This document shows positions 19,141 to 30,511 of a DNA stretch of 64,000 nucleotides, one piece after another. A program made the translations under genes and the position numbers. Position 1 is the first letter of the stretch. The number at the start of each line of letters is the position of its first letter. The notes under the pieces were generated by a model, which saw only the letters and a list, made by a program, of their open reading frames with translations, was not told the DNA's origin and did not search any database. The DNA is from Brachionus manjavacas (Eukaryota > Rotifera > Eurotatoria > Ploima > Brachionidae), in assembly GCA_019054805.1 (NCBI GenBank), contig JAHQIY010000012.1:124001-188000 (forward strand), read 5' to 3'.

Positions 19141-21318
19141 CTTCAAAAAAATAACTATAGCATTTCACAGACTCAATCGAGACTTTAATATTTATTTTTT
19201 AAATAATAAAAAATAGAATCAAGTTAATTGAGTTAAGGTATTTTTTTGTTGACTGGTCACCTAATGTGTGATCAGTAGAATTTTTTTTTTAAGGTCAAAA
19301 AAAATTAAGTTTTTGGTCGGAAAAATGTAAAAATTGACTGTTCTTCCAAAATTTGGAAATAATTTTATTTTAAAGCTCAATATTATTTACCATTTCATAC
19401 TTAATTTTACGTAAAATTACACAATTTTTGACAAAATTAAGGAAAATTTCGACTTATCTAGCGTTTGTGACGATGCTGAAGCTCAGCTAACCACCTCAAT
19501 TGAACCCGATCAAGACCCAGGCCTTTTCAAAGCTTTCAAAAAAGTTATCATTTGGACAGAAATGAATGATGGTCAGGAAACTGCAAGAGGTTGAATCGTC
19601 AGAAAAAATATTTAAACCCTTTTTTAATTTTCTTTTCATTTCATTTTAACTTATTTAACTTTACTCTGATTTTTTATTTAATATTTTATTCGGAAGAAGG
19701 CTCCGTAAAGGAAAAAAAAGAATTGTTCTGATTTCCAGCATAATAAAATTGAAGGTATCGCTAGTATTCTTACTAATCTATTAGGTGAAGGAGCAAACAT
19801 GTATTTAATTTATTTAGATGCTATACGAAAAATTAGATAAAGAAGGAATCAAAAAAGATTAAAATCAACACACCACAATTTTGATTAGAATTTTAAGGAA
19901 TAAAAAAAAAATTAAATAATTCAAATTTATTAAAAAAAATACTATTCATCTAAAATTTGAAAAAAAATTTAAGTTAAATTAATTCTAATTTAAATGGCGT
20001 TATTCTGAAAAAATAAATATACATTGATTTAGATAATAATGAAAAAAGTTAAGAATTTATAATTATTTTTTAAAGCATTTGAAATGATTTTTTTAAGAAA
20101 ATTTTTAAAAAATTTCGGAAAATTTTCTAAATTTTGTTGAAAAGAAACTTTTTTCAAAATAAAATCTCTGGTCGAATTTTTACAGATAAATTGCATTTTG
20201 ATTTAGATATGATATAATCAGAAAGCCGGCAAAGAATTTATCTTTCTTTTCAAATTTTAAATGCAAATGCAAAACAGCCTCTTTCTGTCCGAGCAGAATT
20301 GGAAACTATTTGAGGAAGTGAATGAGCCAAGAGCGACTAAAAGACATCTCAATTTTATGCATAGAATCAGAGAAGATCTTTTAAAAGTAAAAATTGAAGA
20401 CTAAAATTTTTAAAAAATATTTAAATCCATTTTAAACTAATAAGTAATTAGTGAATTGTATATTTTTTTTATAAAATAATTGTTAGAATTTTTGTACCCT
20501 TTAAAACCATTGTTTTGGTGAAATATAAACAGACATCTTTAGTTTGATCACAGAATTTATCATTCTAATGGAGTAGTTTTTGAAACTGTAAATGATTATT
20601 TTACTGGCATACAAAATACCATATTTGTTGACATGCTATGGCGAAATATCAAAAAATTTTTGTTTAAAATAAATAAATAATTTTCTATTACATTTAATTT
20701 AACACACCCGCTCCCCATATCCCACCCTATGGTGACCATTATCTATTCCTTTTTTAGGTATTTTCAATTTTCAATCCAAAATAAAATTTTTAAATACCTT
20801 CCAAATTTTTTTCTTCTTTAATAATTAACTTCTTTAAGAAAGATTTTTTTTGCTGGCGCTTAAAAAACCACAAAAATTTCAATGCTTCGGAAAAACAAGA
20901 ATTTCCTTTTGACCTTTGTTTGTCCAAAAAGTGTTTTCATTTTTTTTTGAAAACTACTTGAAAGAATTGTTAACAACATACTTTATTCATTTGATAAGAA
21001 AAATAAAATATTAGCAAGAGAACAATTTGGTTCCATATTTTGAATTTATAGTATCAAGTCAGTAAATTGACTTAAATTTATTTTTTCAAAAACTGTTTGA
21101 TCCTTAAAGTTTTCTAAAACAAAAATTCTAAAATTTCTATAATTGCTTTTTTTATTTGAATTTATGATGATTTAGAACATTTAGGCTTTCTCTATTTTAA
21201 AAGCTTTTTGAAATCGGAAAAAAATCAAAGCCAAGTCAAATGACTTTAAAAAAAAATCACAAAAAATTCCCAACACTTAGGAAAGTTTTTTTAATTTAAA
21301 AGAAAAAAAATAGCTTAC
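19141..21318 (-). other. URB1 intron 1 (2.2 kb)
   Basis: Bounded by GTAAGC (21318 downward) and GAAG (19141) on the minus strand, phase 0. On the plus strand it holds a 55-codon frame at about 19439-19603 (FDLSSVCDDAEAQ, TTSIEPDQDPGLF) of unknown origin, a possible LINE tail at 19690-19715, a 46-codon frame near 20268 and an ISXO2/Merlin-like transposase remnant at 20543-20680. None looks like an extra URB1 exon. Confidence 0.75.
20543..20680 (+). pseudogene. ISXO2/Merlin-like transposase remnant
   Basis: Short open frame reading DHRIYHSNGVVFETVNDYF, then TGIQNTIFVDMLWRNIKKFL. The order H..(V/Y)(N/H)HS..F......G.(H/Q)TN.IE..W...K is the final catalytic block of ISXO2/IS1595-type DDE transposases, called Merlin in animals. 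The usual catalytic Glu (TIE..W) appears as Asp (FVDMLW). Only about 45 residues survive, so confidence is limited. Confidence 0.4.
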
Positions 21319-23370
21319 CTTGTCAAGCACTTGTTTGAGCAAGTAGATCAACAACCGGCTTCTGATTGACAAATTGAACAGCTTAACATTTAAATCTACA
21401 GTATCTAGGTCCAAAAGCTCGCGTAAGTGACTCATAAAAGCCTGTGAACAACTTTTTATCTTGACTTTTTCCTCTCCAATCTGCACTTTCTTGCCTACCA
21501 TCTCCTGGATACCTCTGACTCTATCGGCATGCACATCCAAGTCCAAATTTGCATCCAACAAGCCTGAATAAAACACCAAATCGCTGTTTGGGTCAACCAG
21601 CGCCAAAAACTGGTCCAGTCCTACCTCATTTCGTTGGTCCAACAAGACAATGCTTCTTTTTCTCTGACACAAAAGTGTCTCCAAAAACCCATTGACCTCA
21701 GCAGTCGCACCACTCTTTCTCAAGCACAAATACATCAAGTCAGCATCGAACTTGACCATCTCGCTAGAGCTGAGCACTAGCTGGAAAAAATCGACCAACT
21801 GGGCCAACAAATCCGATCTTGGTATCAGCTGGTTCAGGTTGCGTATCAGCACAGGCCTCAGTCTATCACTCACCATCTCAAAATTATTCCTATACTTGAT
21901 CTCAGTGACACACTGCACAAACTCAAGGTAGCTAGCGGCTTCGGCAGGCTCAAATTTGACCGACAAGTCCATCTCTATTTGCTCCAGGTCCATTAAATTC
22001 AAGCTTTGCTGAAATATGCGGATATAGGCTGTGATCAAGTGGAAATTCTTGGACAGCTGATCAAACCTGGGCAAATATTTGCTCAGCAGTTCCAAATTAA
22101 GCTTGGTCTCAAAGCAGTCGCATTTTTCCACTATGATCCTCATGCTGTCGCTCCACTCTTTTTCACTCTCGACCAGAGCCTTCCATTCTTTGACACAATT
22201 GAGACTGGCCGTCAACAAGTCCAGTTTTTGTTCGCTGAGATCTTTTTGAAAATTGACCCCTAGCGGGATCGAAGTGGCCACAATTAGTTCGAGCAGAAAA
22301 TTTTCATCTTCATTGCCCTGCAAAAATCGCTGAAATGACCTCACATGCTTGGACTGTTGGTGGAAAAAAAGTGTGAGAAAATTGATGAAAAGCAGATTGT
22401 CCGAAGCCAGTTGTTTTAGCTTGACCTTGATGAATTTTTGGGTTAGGTCGGGACACAGTCTGAGAGTGGCCGCGAACAGCTCTGGCACATTGGCGATTTG
22501 GTAGACCTTGTTGAAGTCGAGCGCAATTAGCTGGTTGAAAATTAAGTGGTTTAGATTTTTGTCTGATTTTAGACCCAAGCTTTTGTCAAAGAAAGAAATG
22601 CCGAACTTGGTCGATGTGAACAGGCACTTGAAAAACTGGGCGACCATTTGTGCCACTTGGTGCCCCTCGTCCTCCTGGCCTTCATACTCGAACAATTTTG
22701 ATATTTTACTCAAGATGTGGTCCGAAAAGAGCCGGATTTTGTCTGTCTTGGAAAAGTGCTGGTTGCGGACCACACCGTACAGCAGTTGACTGAACAAAAA
22801 GTCCAAGCTGGACTTGAGATCGGAGCCCAAGTGTGCAAAGATGCAGTTGATCAGGGTCAGTGGTGATTTAGAGTCGGATTTGAGGAGAATTTTTTTTATT
22901 AGAATTAAATTGTCATGAGAGTTGAAAGGTGGCTGCACGTACTTGAGATAGGTCAGGATGAATTCAAGACTCATTTCGCGCAGGTCCGATTTTTTGATGA
23001 GCAGAAATTTTTCCAGCCAATTTTTGGTCTCGTTGAAGTAGTTGAACTCGGAGCTGATTTGTTTGGCAAGATCGAAAGAGTGCTGGACACACAGGGTGAG
23101 CAGGCGGACACAAGTCTCCTGAATGGGGATGATGCTCGGGCTGCACTTGGACTGCAGGTGTTTTTTTATCACTGAGAAGTTGTTTGTGATCAGCGATGTA
23201 GTGATGGAGTGAAGTTTGTTCTTGAGGTCATTGCGGTCGATTAGTTCGAATTTTTGCTCGTTGTTCTGGTTTAGTTTGGTCATGAGGGATGAAAGTTTGT
23301 TTTCTAGAGATGAAAGCTGGTCGACAATGGAATCGTTGTCCACCAGTTCGATACCATCTTCGTTGGACAT
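21319..23370 (-). CDS. URB1: URB1, exon 1 (N-terminal half)
   Basis: First coding exon, 684 codons, ATG at 23368-23370 (MSNEDGIELVDND). It corresponds to the Npa1/URB1 N-terminal helical region. DLREMSLEFILTYLKYVQPP and KTDKIRLFSDHIL are consistent with the family, and PELFAATLRLCPDL recurs in the same relative place. With exons 2-4 the protein is 1,397 residues, clearly shorter than the human (about 2,270) and yeast (about 1,760) proteins, so linkers or the most variable middle part are reduced. Donor GACAAG/GTAAGC (21319-21318), phase 0. Strongly G+C-richer than the flanks, typical of real exons here. Confidence 0.87.
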
Positions 23371-23585
23371 TTTTTATTATTAATAAAAAGAATTTTTAAT
23401 TTTCAGAATTTATTTTTATTTTTTTTTGGTTCATTTTTTGAACGCACGTGCAAATTTTTGAAGATTTTTTTTCAAGCTCTTTCAAAATTAGATTGACTTT
23501 TCTGTCAGATTTTTTTGTTAGCCAAGATAGAATTCAGCATACTTTGGCAAATTATTTTGGTCTTTTGAACTAAATTTGAGCGTAA

Positions 23586-24233
23586 TTAGGCGTAAGATAA
23601 CTACCTGGAACGGCAGAATTTCGTTTGCCCTTGATTCTGACTGATGGATTCCCGATACTATTTTTTGACTCATTTTAATTTAAAAATAAAAAAATAATCA
23701 ACATAAAAATTAAGAGATCAAAAAATTTTTAGTTTTTTCTGTAAATTTAAATATTAAAAAATCTAGATAATTTTTATTTGTTTTTTTTAATTAACTCAAA
23801 TAATAATAATTTGGGATAACCAAAGTTGTTTATCATTAGTGTTGGTTACGGTCAAGACTAACTTGTCCAATACAGGGACAAGAGAATACCGGCGGCCAAA
23901 AATACGGTTAACTTTTTATATACCTTTAATATTTTTATACAAAAAAATTTCTCTAAAAAAATATTATAAAAAATAAAAAAAATGTTTTTTAATTTTTTAT
24001 AATTTTAAAATGTAATTTTTTTTTAATTTAAAAGATTTTTCAAAAAATCTTTGAATTTAGGTTACCAAGCGCCAAAAGTTGGCCATATTTTTTAAAGCCG
24101 TTTTTTTTTGCGGTCCAAAACTTAGACCGCCTGGCAGATCGATGATATGACCGCTTGTACCACTTTTTATCATATGTGATGGTCAAGGCCAAATGATCTT
24201 TTGCAGTTCCAGGTAGTTATTGTTACGGCCTAA
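23586..24233. mobile_element. MITE with long TIRs and TAA flanks
   Basis: The left end TTAGGCGTAAG-ATAACTACCTGG and the reverse complement of the right end TTAGGCCGTAACAATAACTA then CCTGG continue matching for about 45 bases (to GCCCTTGA/GGCCTTGA). TAA stands immediately outside each end, which would fit the 3-bp TWA duplication of PIF/Harbinger elements. The inside has no transposase. It holds inverted words such as GGTTACGGTCAAG and GCGGTCCAAAAC. It lies about 215 bases upstream of the URB1 start codon. Confidence 0.65.
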
Positions 24234-24429
24234 TAAGTATCAAAGTACATACTTTATCTAAAAAAAATTAATTTGAATTTAAATAATTATTTTTTTAGGA
24301 TAACAACCTTCAAGTCAAGTCATGACTTTAACTTTAAAAAAGAAATCTAAAATCATTATTTGATTTTTATTAGTGGCGGTCAAGTTTGGATCAAAAAAAT
24401 AAAAGCAAAGCAATATATTTTAAAAATTA

Positions 24430-27122
24430 AAAAATATTTTGGTATAAGTGATACCAGAAGTGAACAAGTGTGGCACAACATCAAAGTCAATGACGAGTCG
24501 ATCATAGTTGGATGCATCTAAAGGCCCCCCTTCGCCGACTGTGAAATCAACTCAGAAATTAACAGGTCCATTGGCTATGCGAGTCATCTTTGCGGTGTGA
24601 TTAGTGGCTGGTGATTTCAACTTTCCAGACATCAGCTGGAGTCAAGACGGCGGTTTCTGCACTAACAAAAGTCGCCCCTCCAGCCTTGAATTCTTGAACT
24701 TTCTAGGCAAGAATTTCGTCACTCAGCACGTCCTAGAGCCTACGTTCAAGAGTAACATTCTTGACCTCGTCATCACGAACGATCCCTCCAGGGTATTTAG
24801 AGTTTCCCACGGACCCCCTCTTGTCTCCACGGAAAAAGACTGTCTTCACGCAACGCTATCATGGTGCTACGTACTGCGCTCTCAGCCTCTCGCTCACACT
24901 GACTCGGCATCCGCCCAATTCCCTCTCTAGGTAGCTACAAACTTTTCAGCGAACGTATCCAAGACAGTGCCAAGCTCTTGGAGAATGATGTCAACACTGC
25001 ATACAACCAACTAGTCAAGTCTTACTGCGAAGCCTCTTCTATCGCACTCCCAACTCGACTTCACCATGCCCGTTTGCGTCATAGTCCGAAGTGGTTCAAT
25101 GCCAACATCAAGAAACTAACCAAGAGCAAATGTAAGCTTCATTGCCAAATTCGTTCGGCCCCCCACAACCTAGAGCTCAGAGCTTCATATGCCTTGGCGT
25201 GCAAACGAGTCAAGTCCGCGGTCAGACATTCAATTTGTAAGTTCGAAGCTTCGATTGTCCGGGTCTGTAAGCGTCAGCCCAAACTGCTTTTTAATTTTGA
25301 TATCAACAGCCAGAAGCAATGCAAGGAAACTATCAAAGGCTTGGTGGACAGAGAAGGTGTCTTCCATACAGACGGTGGTACGATAGCTCATCTCCTTAAC
25401 GTCCAGTTCGGAAGCCTCAACCACAGGGAATCGCCAGGAATGGACCACATACATCCCTTCGTCGTCAAGAGCTGTGCCGTTGCTTTCTCTGAGGCCTTGA
25501 GTGTGATTTTCAGCCGTTCCTTCATCAGCAGCAGGATACTGGACGCCTGGAGACTAGCCCAGGTAAGCCCCATTTTTAAGAAAGGCAGCAGAAGTTCGCC
25601 AGGCAACTAAAGACCGATCTCCTTGACCTCAGTGCCATGCAAGTTAATGGAGCGCATTGTACGTGACGTCATGATGGAGCATCTCTACAGCAACAATGCC
25701 ATAGCCCCTGATCAGCATGGGTTCGTACTGAGAAAATCCGTTGTTACTTATCTTTTAGAAACTGTCGATCGCATAAATGACGGACTAGACAAAGGCCTGC
25801 ATGTGCTCGTTGTATTCCTCGACTTCGCTAAGGCCTTCGATAGAGTCTGTCACTCTTCCCATAAGACCAAAATGATCGCTTGCGGCTTTTGCGACAGTCA
25901 ACTGTCAACTGGGTCAGTGATTTCTTATCCAAACGGCAGCAACGAGTGGTAATCGGGCAACATAAAGCGGAATGGATCGACGTATCAAGCGGCGTCCTGG
26001 GTCCGTTACTGTTCGTAATTTACATTAACGACATGCCTTCAGTTGTCAACCACATTGCTAAGCTATTCGCGGATGACAGCAAACTAATCTCACGTCACTG
26101 CAGCAGGACCTCGATGCACTTATGGAATGGTCTAACACGTGGCGCATGCTCTTTCACGTCGACAAGTGCAAGATAATGGAGTTAAGCAGGTCTGGTAAGA
26201 GGTAATATAAATTAACCAACACGGAGTTATTCATGGGCGAGTCCCACGTACCACACATTCTCAAATCTGTAGAATATGAAAAGGACCTCGGAGTCACTTT
26301 CGACCGTAATTTAAAGTTCTCTAGTCACATCAAGATTCAGGCCAACAAAGCTAACCGTATTCTTTGGCAGCTGAAAAGAACGTTAAGGTTCTGGACCATC
26401 GACACCTGCAAGACCCTCTACTGCGCATATGTGATCACCATCCAGTAAGTGAGACATCAGAGCATTAGAGACCGTTTAGAGAAGAGCTACCAAGCTGGTG
26501 TCAAGAATCAGAAACTGGAGCTATGAAGACCATCTCAATGCATTTGGTCTGACGCCACTTCATGAACGCAGAATTAGAGGGGATCTGATCCAGCTATTCA
26601 AGTTCAACAATGGCTTCAACGAAGTGTCCTGGGTGAATCCTCTGGTGCAATGTAGTTCTCTCACACAGACTGGTCCAGCAAGGGGAATCAGAGGACATAG
26701 AGAAGACTCTCCGGTCAGCCGTCAACTAAATGTATGGAGAGGGCCAACTTTTTTACGAACAGAGTTGCTAACCATTGGAATGCCCTTCCAGCAGAAGTTA
26801 CCGACTCTCAATCCAACAACCAGTTCAAGAATAAGTACGCCTTCAAGTCTAGAATATGATTTCACTAACGCGCACTAGTTCCTTCCACCTTTTTTTATCC
26901 TATACTTCTTCTATTTTAATATTTCATTGTAATTCTATTTAAATTGTAATTTTATTTGATTTGTAATGGTAACTGTAATCTTTTATTATGTAATTCTATT
27001 TCTGATTCTTGCATATTTTTCCTTTGTAAGATTCTTGTACATAATACTTACTTAATTCCACGCAATACTTTTTTTGATTAAATTAAACAATGACTCGTAC
27101 TGAACTAAAAAAAAAAAAAAAA
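24430..27122 (+). mobile_element. CR1-like LINE, nearly full ORF2, frameshifted
   Basis: Longest retroelement here, G+C-richer than its flanks. Fragments in order: endonuclease (VGCI-RPPFADCEI near 24510; AGDFNFPDISW at 24607-24640; LEPTFKSNILDLVITNDP near 24730-24780); then RT with SPGMDHIHPFVVKS, RLAQVSPIFKKGSRSSPGN and RPISLTSVPCKLMERIV (25430-25660); FLDFAKAFDRVCH (about 25820); SGVLGPLLFVIYINDMP and KLFADDSKLIS (25990-26090); YEKDLGVTFDRNLKFSSHI; and a C-terminal block RIRNWSYEDHLNAFGLTPLH, RRIRGDLIQLFKFNNG (26500-26620). Stops and frameshifts separate at least six segments. The 3' UTR ends in a poly(A) run (about 27107-27122). The 5' end is not defined. Confidence 0.88.
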
Positions 27123-27162
27123 ATTGAATTTGTCTGTTATTTTCCATCTTTTCCGCGCAATA

Positions 27163-27255
27163 ACGGCTACCATAGATGTTCTCCTAGTAGGTCATCTCCG
27201 CAAGCTTGCTTGCTGTAGCTTATTCTTATTATTATTATTATTATTTTATTTTGAT
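27163..27255 (-). repeat. LINE or SINE 3' tail with (ATA)n end
   Basis: On the minus strand: CTACGGAG-type sequence, GCTACAGCAAGC-AAGCTTGC, then (AATAAT)n. A similar block (AAGCTACAGCAAGACTAGC then TTGCGGAG) lies at 48267-48305 in the other orientation beside (ATT)n. It looks like another tail family ending in a trinucleotide repeat. Confidence 0.45.
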
Positions 27256-27324
27256 AGTTTTGAAAATTTTATAAAGCCCAAACAGTTTCAAATAATGAGC
27301 CAAAATAGGAAAGAATAAATTATT

Positions 27325-27590
27325 TGCAGTGTGTCAATTTTCCCTAAAACCTGACGGTTCTTTTTTAAATAGTTTCTTATTTTCTAGTAGATTAAATAAA
27401 CGTTCTTTCATTATCCTCTCGAGAATTTTTCGCAGGCAGTTAGACAAATTAACTGCTTTATAATTATTCGGGTCAGAAGCAGATTTTTTTTTTACGATCA
27501 TAGTGATATGTGCAGATTTCCACTGAGTTGGAAATTTCCCTAGTTCAAGACTTTTATTTAAAAAATCCAAAATTTGTTTTAAATATAGTG
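27325..27590 (-). pseudogene. LINE reverse transcriptase fragment (fingers)
   Basis: A 78-codon minus-strand frame reads LELGKFPTQWKSAHITMIVK then KKSASDPNNYKAVNLSNCLR and KILERIMKERLFNLLE. This is the P..WK.A.I..I.KK......NYR.(I/V).L......K..E......L block at the N-terminal side of LINE RTs. It is isolated from any palm motif, so it is a truncated piece. Confidence 0.75.
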
Positions 27591-27948
27591 AAATTTAGAT
27601 TTTTGAGCATTAGGTTATGTACCAGAGCTGGCAAAATCCTTTGCTTTTTTTAGTAATTGATCTTTCCCATATTTTCTCTTAGCTCCCATAAAATGTTGCT
27701 CTTTTTGAAACTTATTTATCTCTGAAGTGCTGTTTAACATAATCTCACAATATCCAGATGTTATCAACCGATTTCATAATTGATGACATCTGGATATTGT
27801 GAAAATTCATGGAAAATTCACAAGTCAACATTTGCATTAAATCCTTTACTTTATACAGTATTTTAATAGTTCACAGATAAAATAACAACGCACTTTGAAT
27901 AGCCGAAAAATTTATTTTACAAAAAAGTGGGAAAAAAATTAAAAAAAA

Positions 27949-29420
27949 GGGCTCACGGTAAAATGACAACGCTAAAATTAATTAACTGTAAAATTAATTT
28001 ATGATTTGGATTTTTTTTTTCTTAATTGTTTTTTTTAAATTTGAAATGGCTCTGAGTAATAAAACTCCTTCTGCCATTAGAAAAGTAAAAAATTGAATTT
28101 TTAAATGAATAAAGTATACAAAAAAAATTTCTGAGAAATAAAGAACAAAAAAGAATGAATTAGTAAATTACTGGAAAACGATAACAAGTTTTTTTTTAAT
28201 TTTAGTGTAAGATTGAAAATCAGAGAGATAATCCCTTATCATTTAACCATTCACTGAAAAATTTCCATATATTACATAGTGTTTTTTTTTTCTTACAAGA
28301 TCTTGGGCTATTAACAAAAGCACTGACATAGTCTTTGATTATTTCAACAGTAAGTGTATTTTTTAAAATAACACTATTTTTGAGACATTTTATAAATAGT
28401 TTATTTAAACGAACTTCAATGTTATCTAGCTTTATGTCATCTAGGAAATTTATCAGGAGATCCGATGGCGTATCTTGAGGAAAATTATAACTGTACTTAA
28501 TTTAAATATTTTGGAGAACTTGTAGCCTAGAGTGGTTGGTCTTTGAGACTAGAATAGGAATGAAGAAACTTTAATCAATAATAGAGCCAATTAATGATTT
28601 ATATATATTAACCAAAGTATTGTGGTTAAGCTTCCGAGACTTATGTGCCAGAATTTTTAAGACGTTATTACGATGAATTCATCTTGATCTATTAAAGCCC
28701 ACATGCGAGCCGAAGGTTTTCATCGAAAGTGTTGCCTAGAAACAAAGGCTTTTTTTCATACGGTATATTTTTTCCAAAAAGTTTTAAAGTAAGAGATTGG
28801 TTATTACCAGGATTTCCGGAGAATGGAATGACTACACTTTTCAGGGGCCATTTTCATCCACCATTTTACAAGCCAAGCTTCAATTTTTGGCAAGCTATGA
28901 CAATTTTACCACACTTTTTAAATATAAAGTAGGAAACAAGATCATCGGCAAAAAGAAGAGAGTAGCTTTTATTTTTTGAGTTCAATTTTGGAATGTCATT
29001 TATAAATATGATTTAGATTTTTATTAGCCAAAAAATTTATATTTTGTTTTTTGGTTTTTTTGGTTTGGAAAAATTGTTTTTTTTAATTTTTGATAAAAGT
29101 GTTCTTCATAAAAAGCATAAGACCACCTTTATTCGAGGGAACAAATTCAATTTTTAAGCTCATTTTTTAAAATTATAAGTTTTGGTTTCTTAAGGTTCCA
29201 AAATGGAATAATAATTAATCTTAATTAAATTTACTCTTAATCATTTTTCGGATTAATTATTAAAATAAAGAGTAAAATTACAGCGTTTTAACACTTAAAT
29301 GTAAAAAATAAAAAAACATTCTCTTCTTATTTTTTTCTTCGGTTCATTAAAGATTTTTTTTTTTGATTATTGTCATTTTACAGTAAATTAATTATAGCGT
29401 TGTCATTTTACCGTGAGCCC
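27949..29420. mobile_element. Complete TIR element, 1.47 kb, with a nested LINE
   Basis: Both ends carry GGGCTCACGGTAAAATGACA followed by ACGCT, exactly inverted for 25 bases and similar for another 20-25 (TAATTAA..ACTGTAAAAT). The right-hand interior also has a related GTAAAATTACAGCGTTTTAA word. A second, interrupted copy of the right part lies at 1-992. The middle is occupied by a minus-strand LINE fragment, so the original element was probably a shorter non-autonomous one. No transposase was seen and no unambiguous target duplication stands out in the A-rich flanks. Confidence 0.75.
28210..28985 (-). mobile_element. Jockey-like LINE fragment with FADD motif, nested
   Basis: Minus-strand frames, shifted several times, give SYSLLFADDLVSYFIF (about 28980-28925), the RT active-site block, then KPLFLGNTFDENL (about 28750-28710), NVLKILAHKSRKLNHNTL, VNIYKSLIGSIID (about 28640-28580) and QDTPSDLLINFLDDIKLDN near 28450. 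It resembles J1 (SLLFADDLVTFF, NLYKSLVGSILD) but is clearly diverged. It lies inside the TIR element, so it inserted after that element. Confidence 0.75.
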
Positions 29421-29429
29421 ATTTTAATC

Positions 29430-30115
29430 GCGTATAATATATTAAAGAAACAAAAATATTATTTTCTAGAACAAAAATACTGATGTTAGTGTCAATTATT
29501 TTTTGTTTAGTACAATTAAATTAAATAATGTCAAATATGATTGAGTTAGTAACTATTTTATTTCTTTGGTAGCTAATTTGATCTTATTGAAACAAATATA
29601 TATCTAAAAAAAACTTTTTATTTCAATAATTTATTTTAGACCTTCCAAAGCTGATTCCGACAAGATGAGTTTATTGGTGTTATACCTAAAGGAAATTATT
29701 GAGCTATACAATATTTACTATTCAAAAAATGTCTTTTTTTGAAGAAATCCCAAACAACTTAAGCCAAGATGAGTCCATTGAACCAGAACAAGTGAAAAAA
29801 ACTAGGGGAAAGTTTACCTTCCTTTCTTTAGTTTTCGTAACTTAGAATCAGCTCAAGGACATCTAGCTATGACTTTTGCCGATAACGATTGGACCTATAA
29901 ACTGGCAACAGAGAATATGCCGTGCGATGTTATTATAATGAAACTCAAAATGTAAATGATTTGGGTATCAGCGTATATGAACAATCAGATTCGGACGATC
30001 CGCCTGTACAAGAGCCAATATCAAAAAAAATTCGTCTTGAAGAGACCCTAATCGTTATTTCACAGCCCTAAGTTAAAAATAAACGCTGTAGACCAGTTGG
30101 ATCAAACAAACAAAA
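29430..30115 (+). pseudogene. Zinc-finger/MULE-like transposon remnant, copy 1
   Basis: Bases 29430-29890 are nearly repeated at 48493-48950. A start MSFFEEIPNNLSQDESIEPE (about 29728) leads to KKTRGKF and, after a frame change, FRNLESAQGHLAMTFADNDW then CDVI. The last part reads EQSDSDDPPVQEPISKKIRL and KNKRCRPVGSNKQKK. The order (basic KK.RGK, F..F.N.E.A...L, W, then a C-terminal AT-hook-like R.RP.GS.(K/N)K) is shared with 45753-46190 and the 48.5-kb copy. It resembles the N-terminal FLYWCH/WRKY-like zinc-finger region carried by some MULE transposons. Confidence 0.5.
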
Positions 30116-30511
30116 AAAATTTAAAAAATTGAATATTAATTTTGTCTATGTTTAATTATTTTTGTTCTAATTTGATATAAATTGTATTACTTTTTTTATT
30201 TATGTACCTTTTTTATTTAAATAGAAATAAAAAAATTCATTTGTTCCTTAGTACAGTAATTTTGTTTTTTATTCCAATATTAATAACATAATTAATAATA
30301 TCATGCCCATTTTTGATTCTACGATCTTACTTTTTTTTGTTGTCGGCTAAGTAAAGTATTTTAAAAATATTCTTTTTATTAAAATTACAGATTTAAAAGA
30401 AGAAAAAAAATATAAATTAAAAACGGTCTTAATTAAATAAGAATAATTATTGAACGGAATGAAGACCAAATTTTACAATTAAAATAGGAGAAAAAAATTA
30501 AAAATAAATCT
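30116..30511. other. 3' flank of PDZD8
   Basis: Low-complexity A+T-rich DNA. I see no clear AATAAA on the minus strand close to the PDZD8 stop, so the 3' end of its mRNA is not fixed. No other feature was seen. Confidence 0.5.

Noticed and set aside
23589-23668. Minus-strand frame MSQKIVSGIHQSESRANEIL followed by GT, slightly like V-ATPase subunit G
   Set aside because: Much of it lies in the terminal inverted repeat of the MITE at 23586-24233, which is repeated inverted at 24190-24233; similarity to subunit G is too weak.
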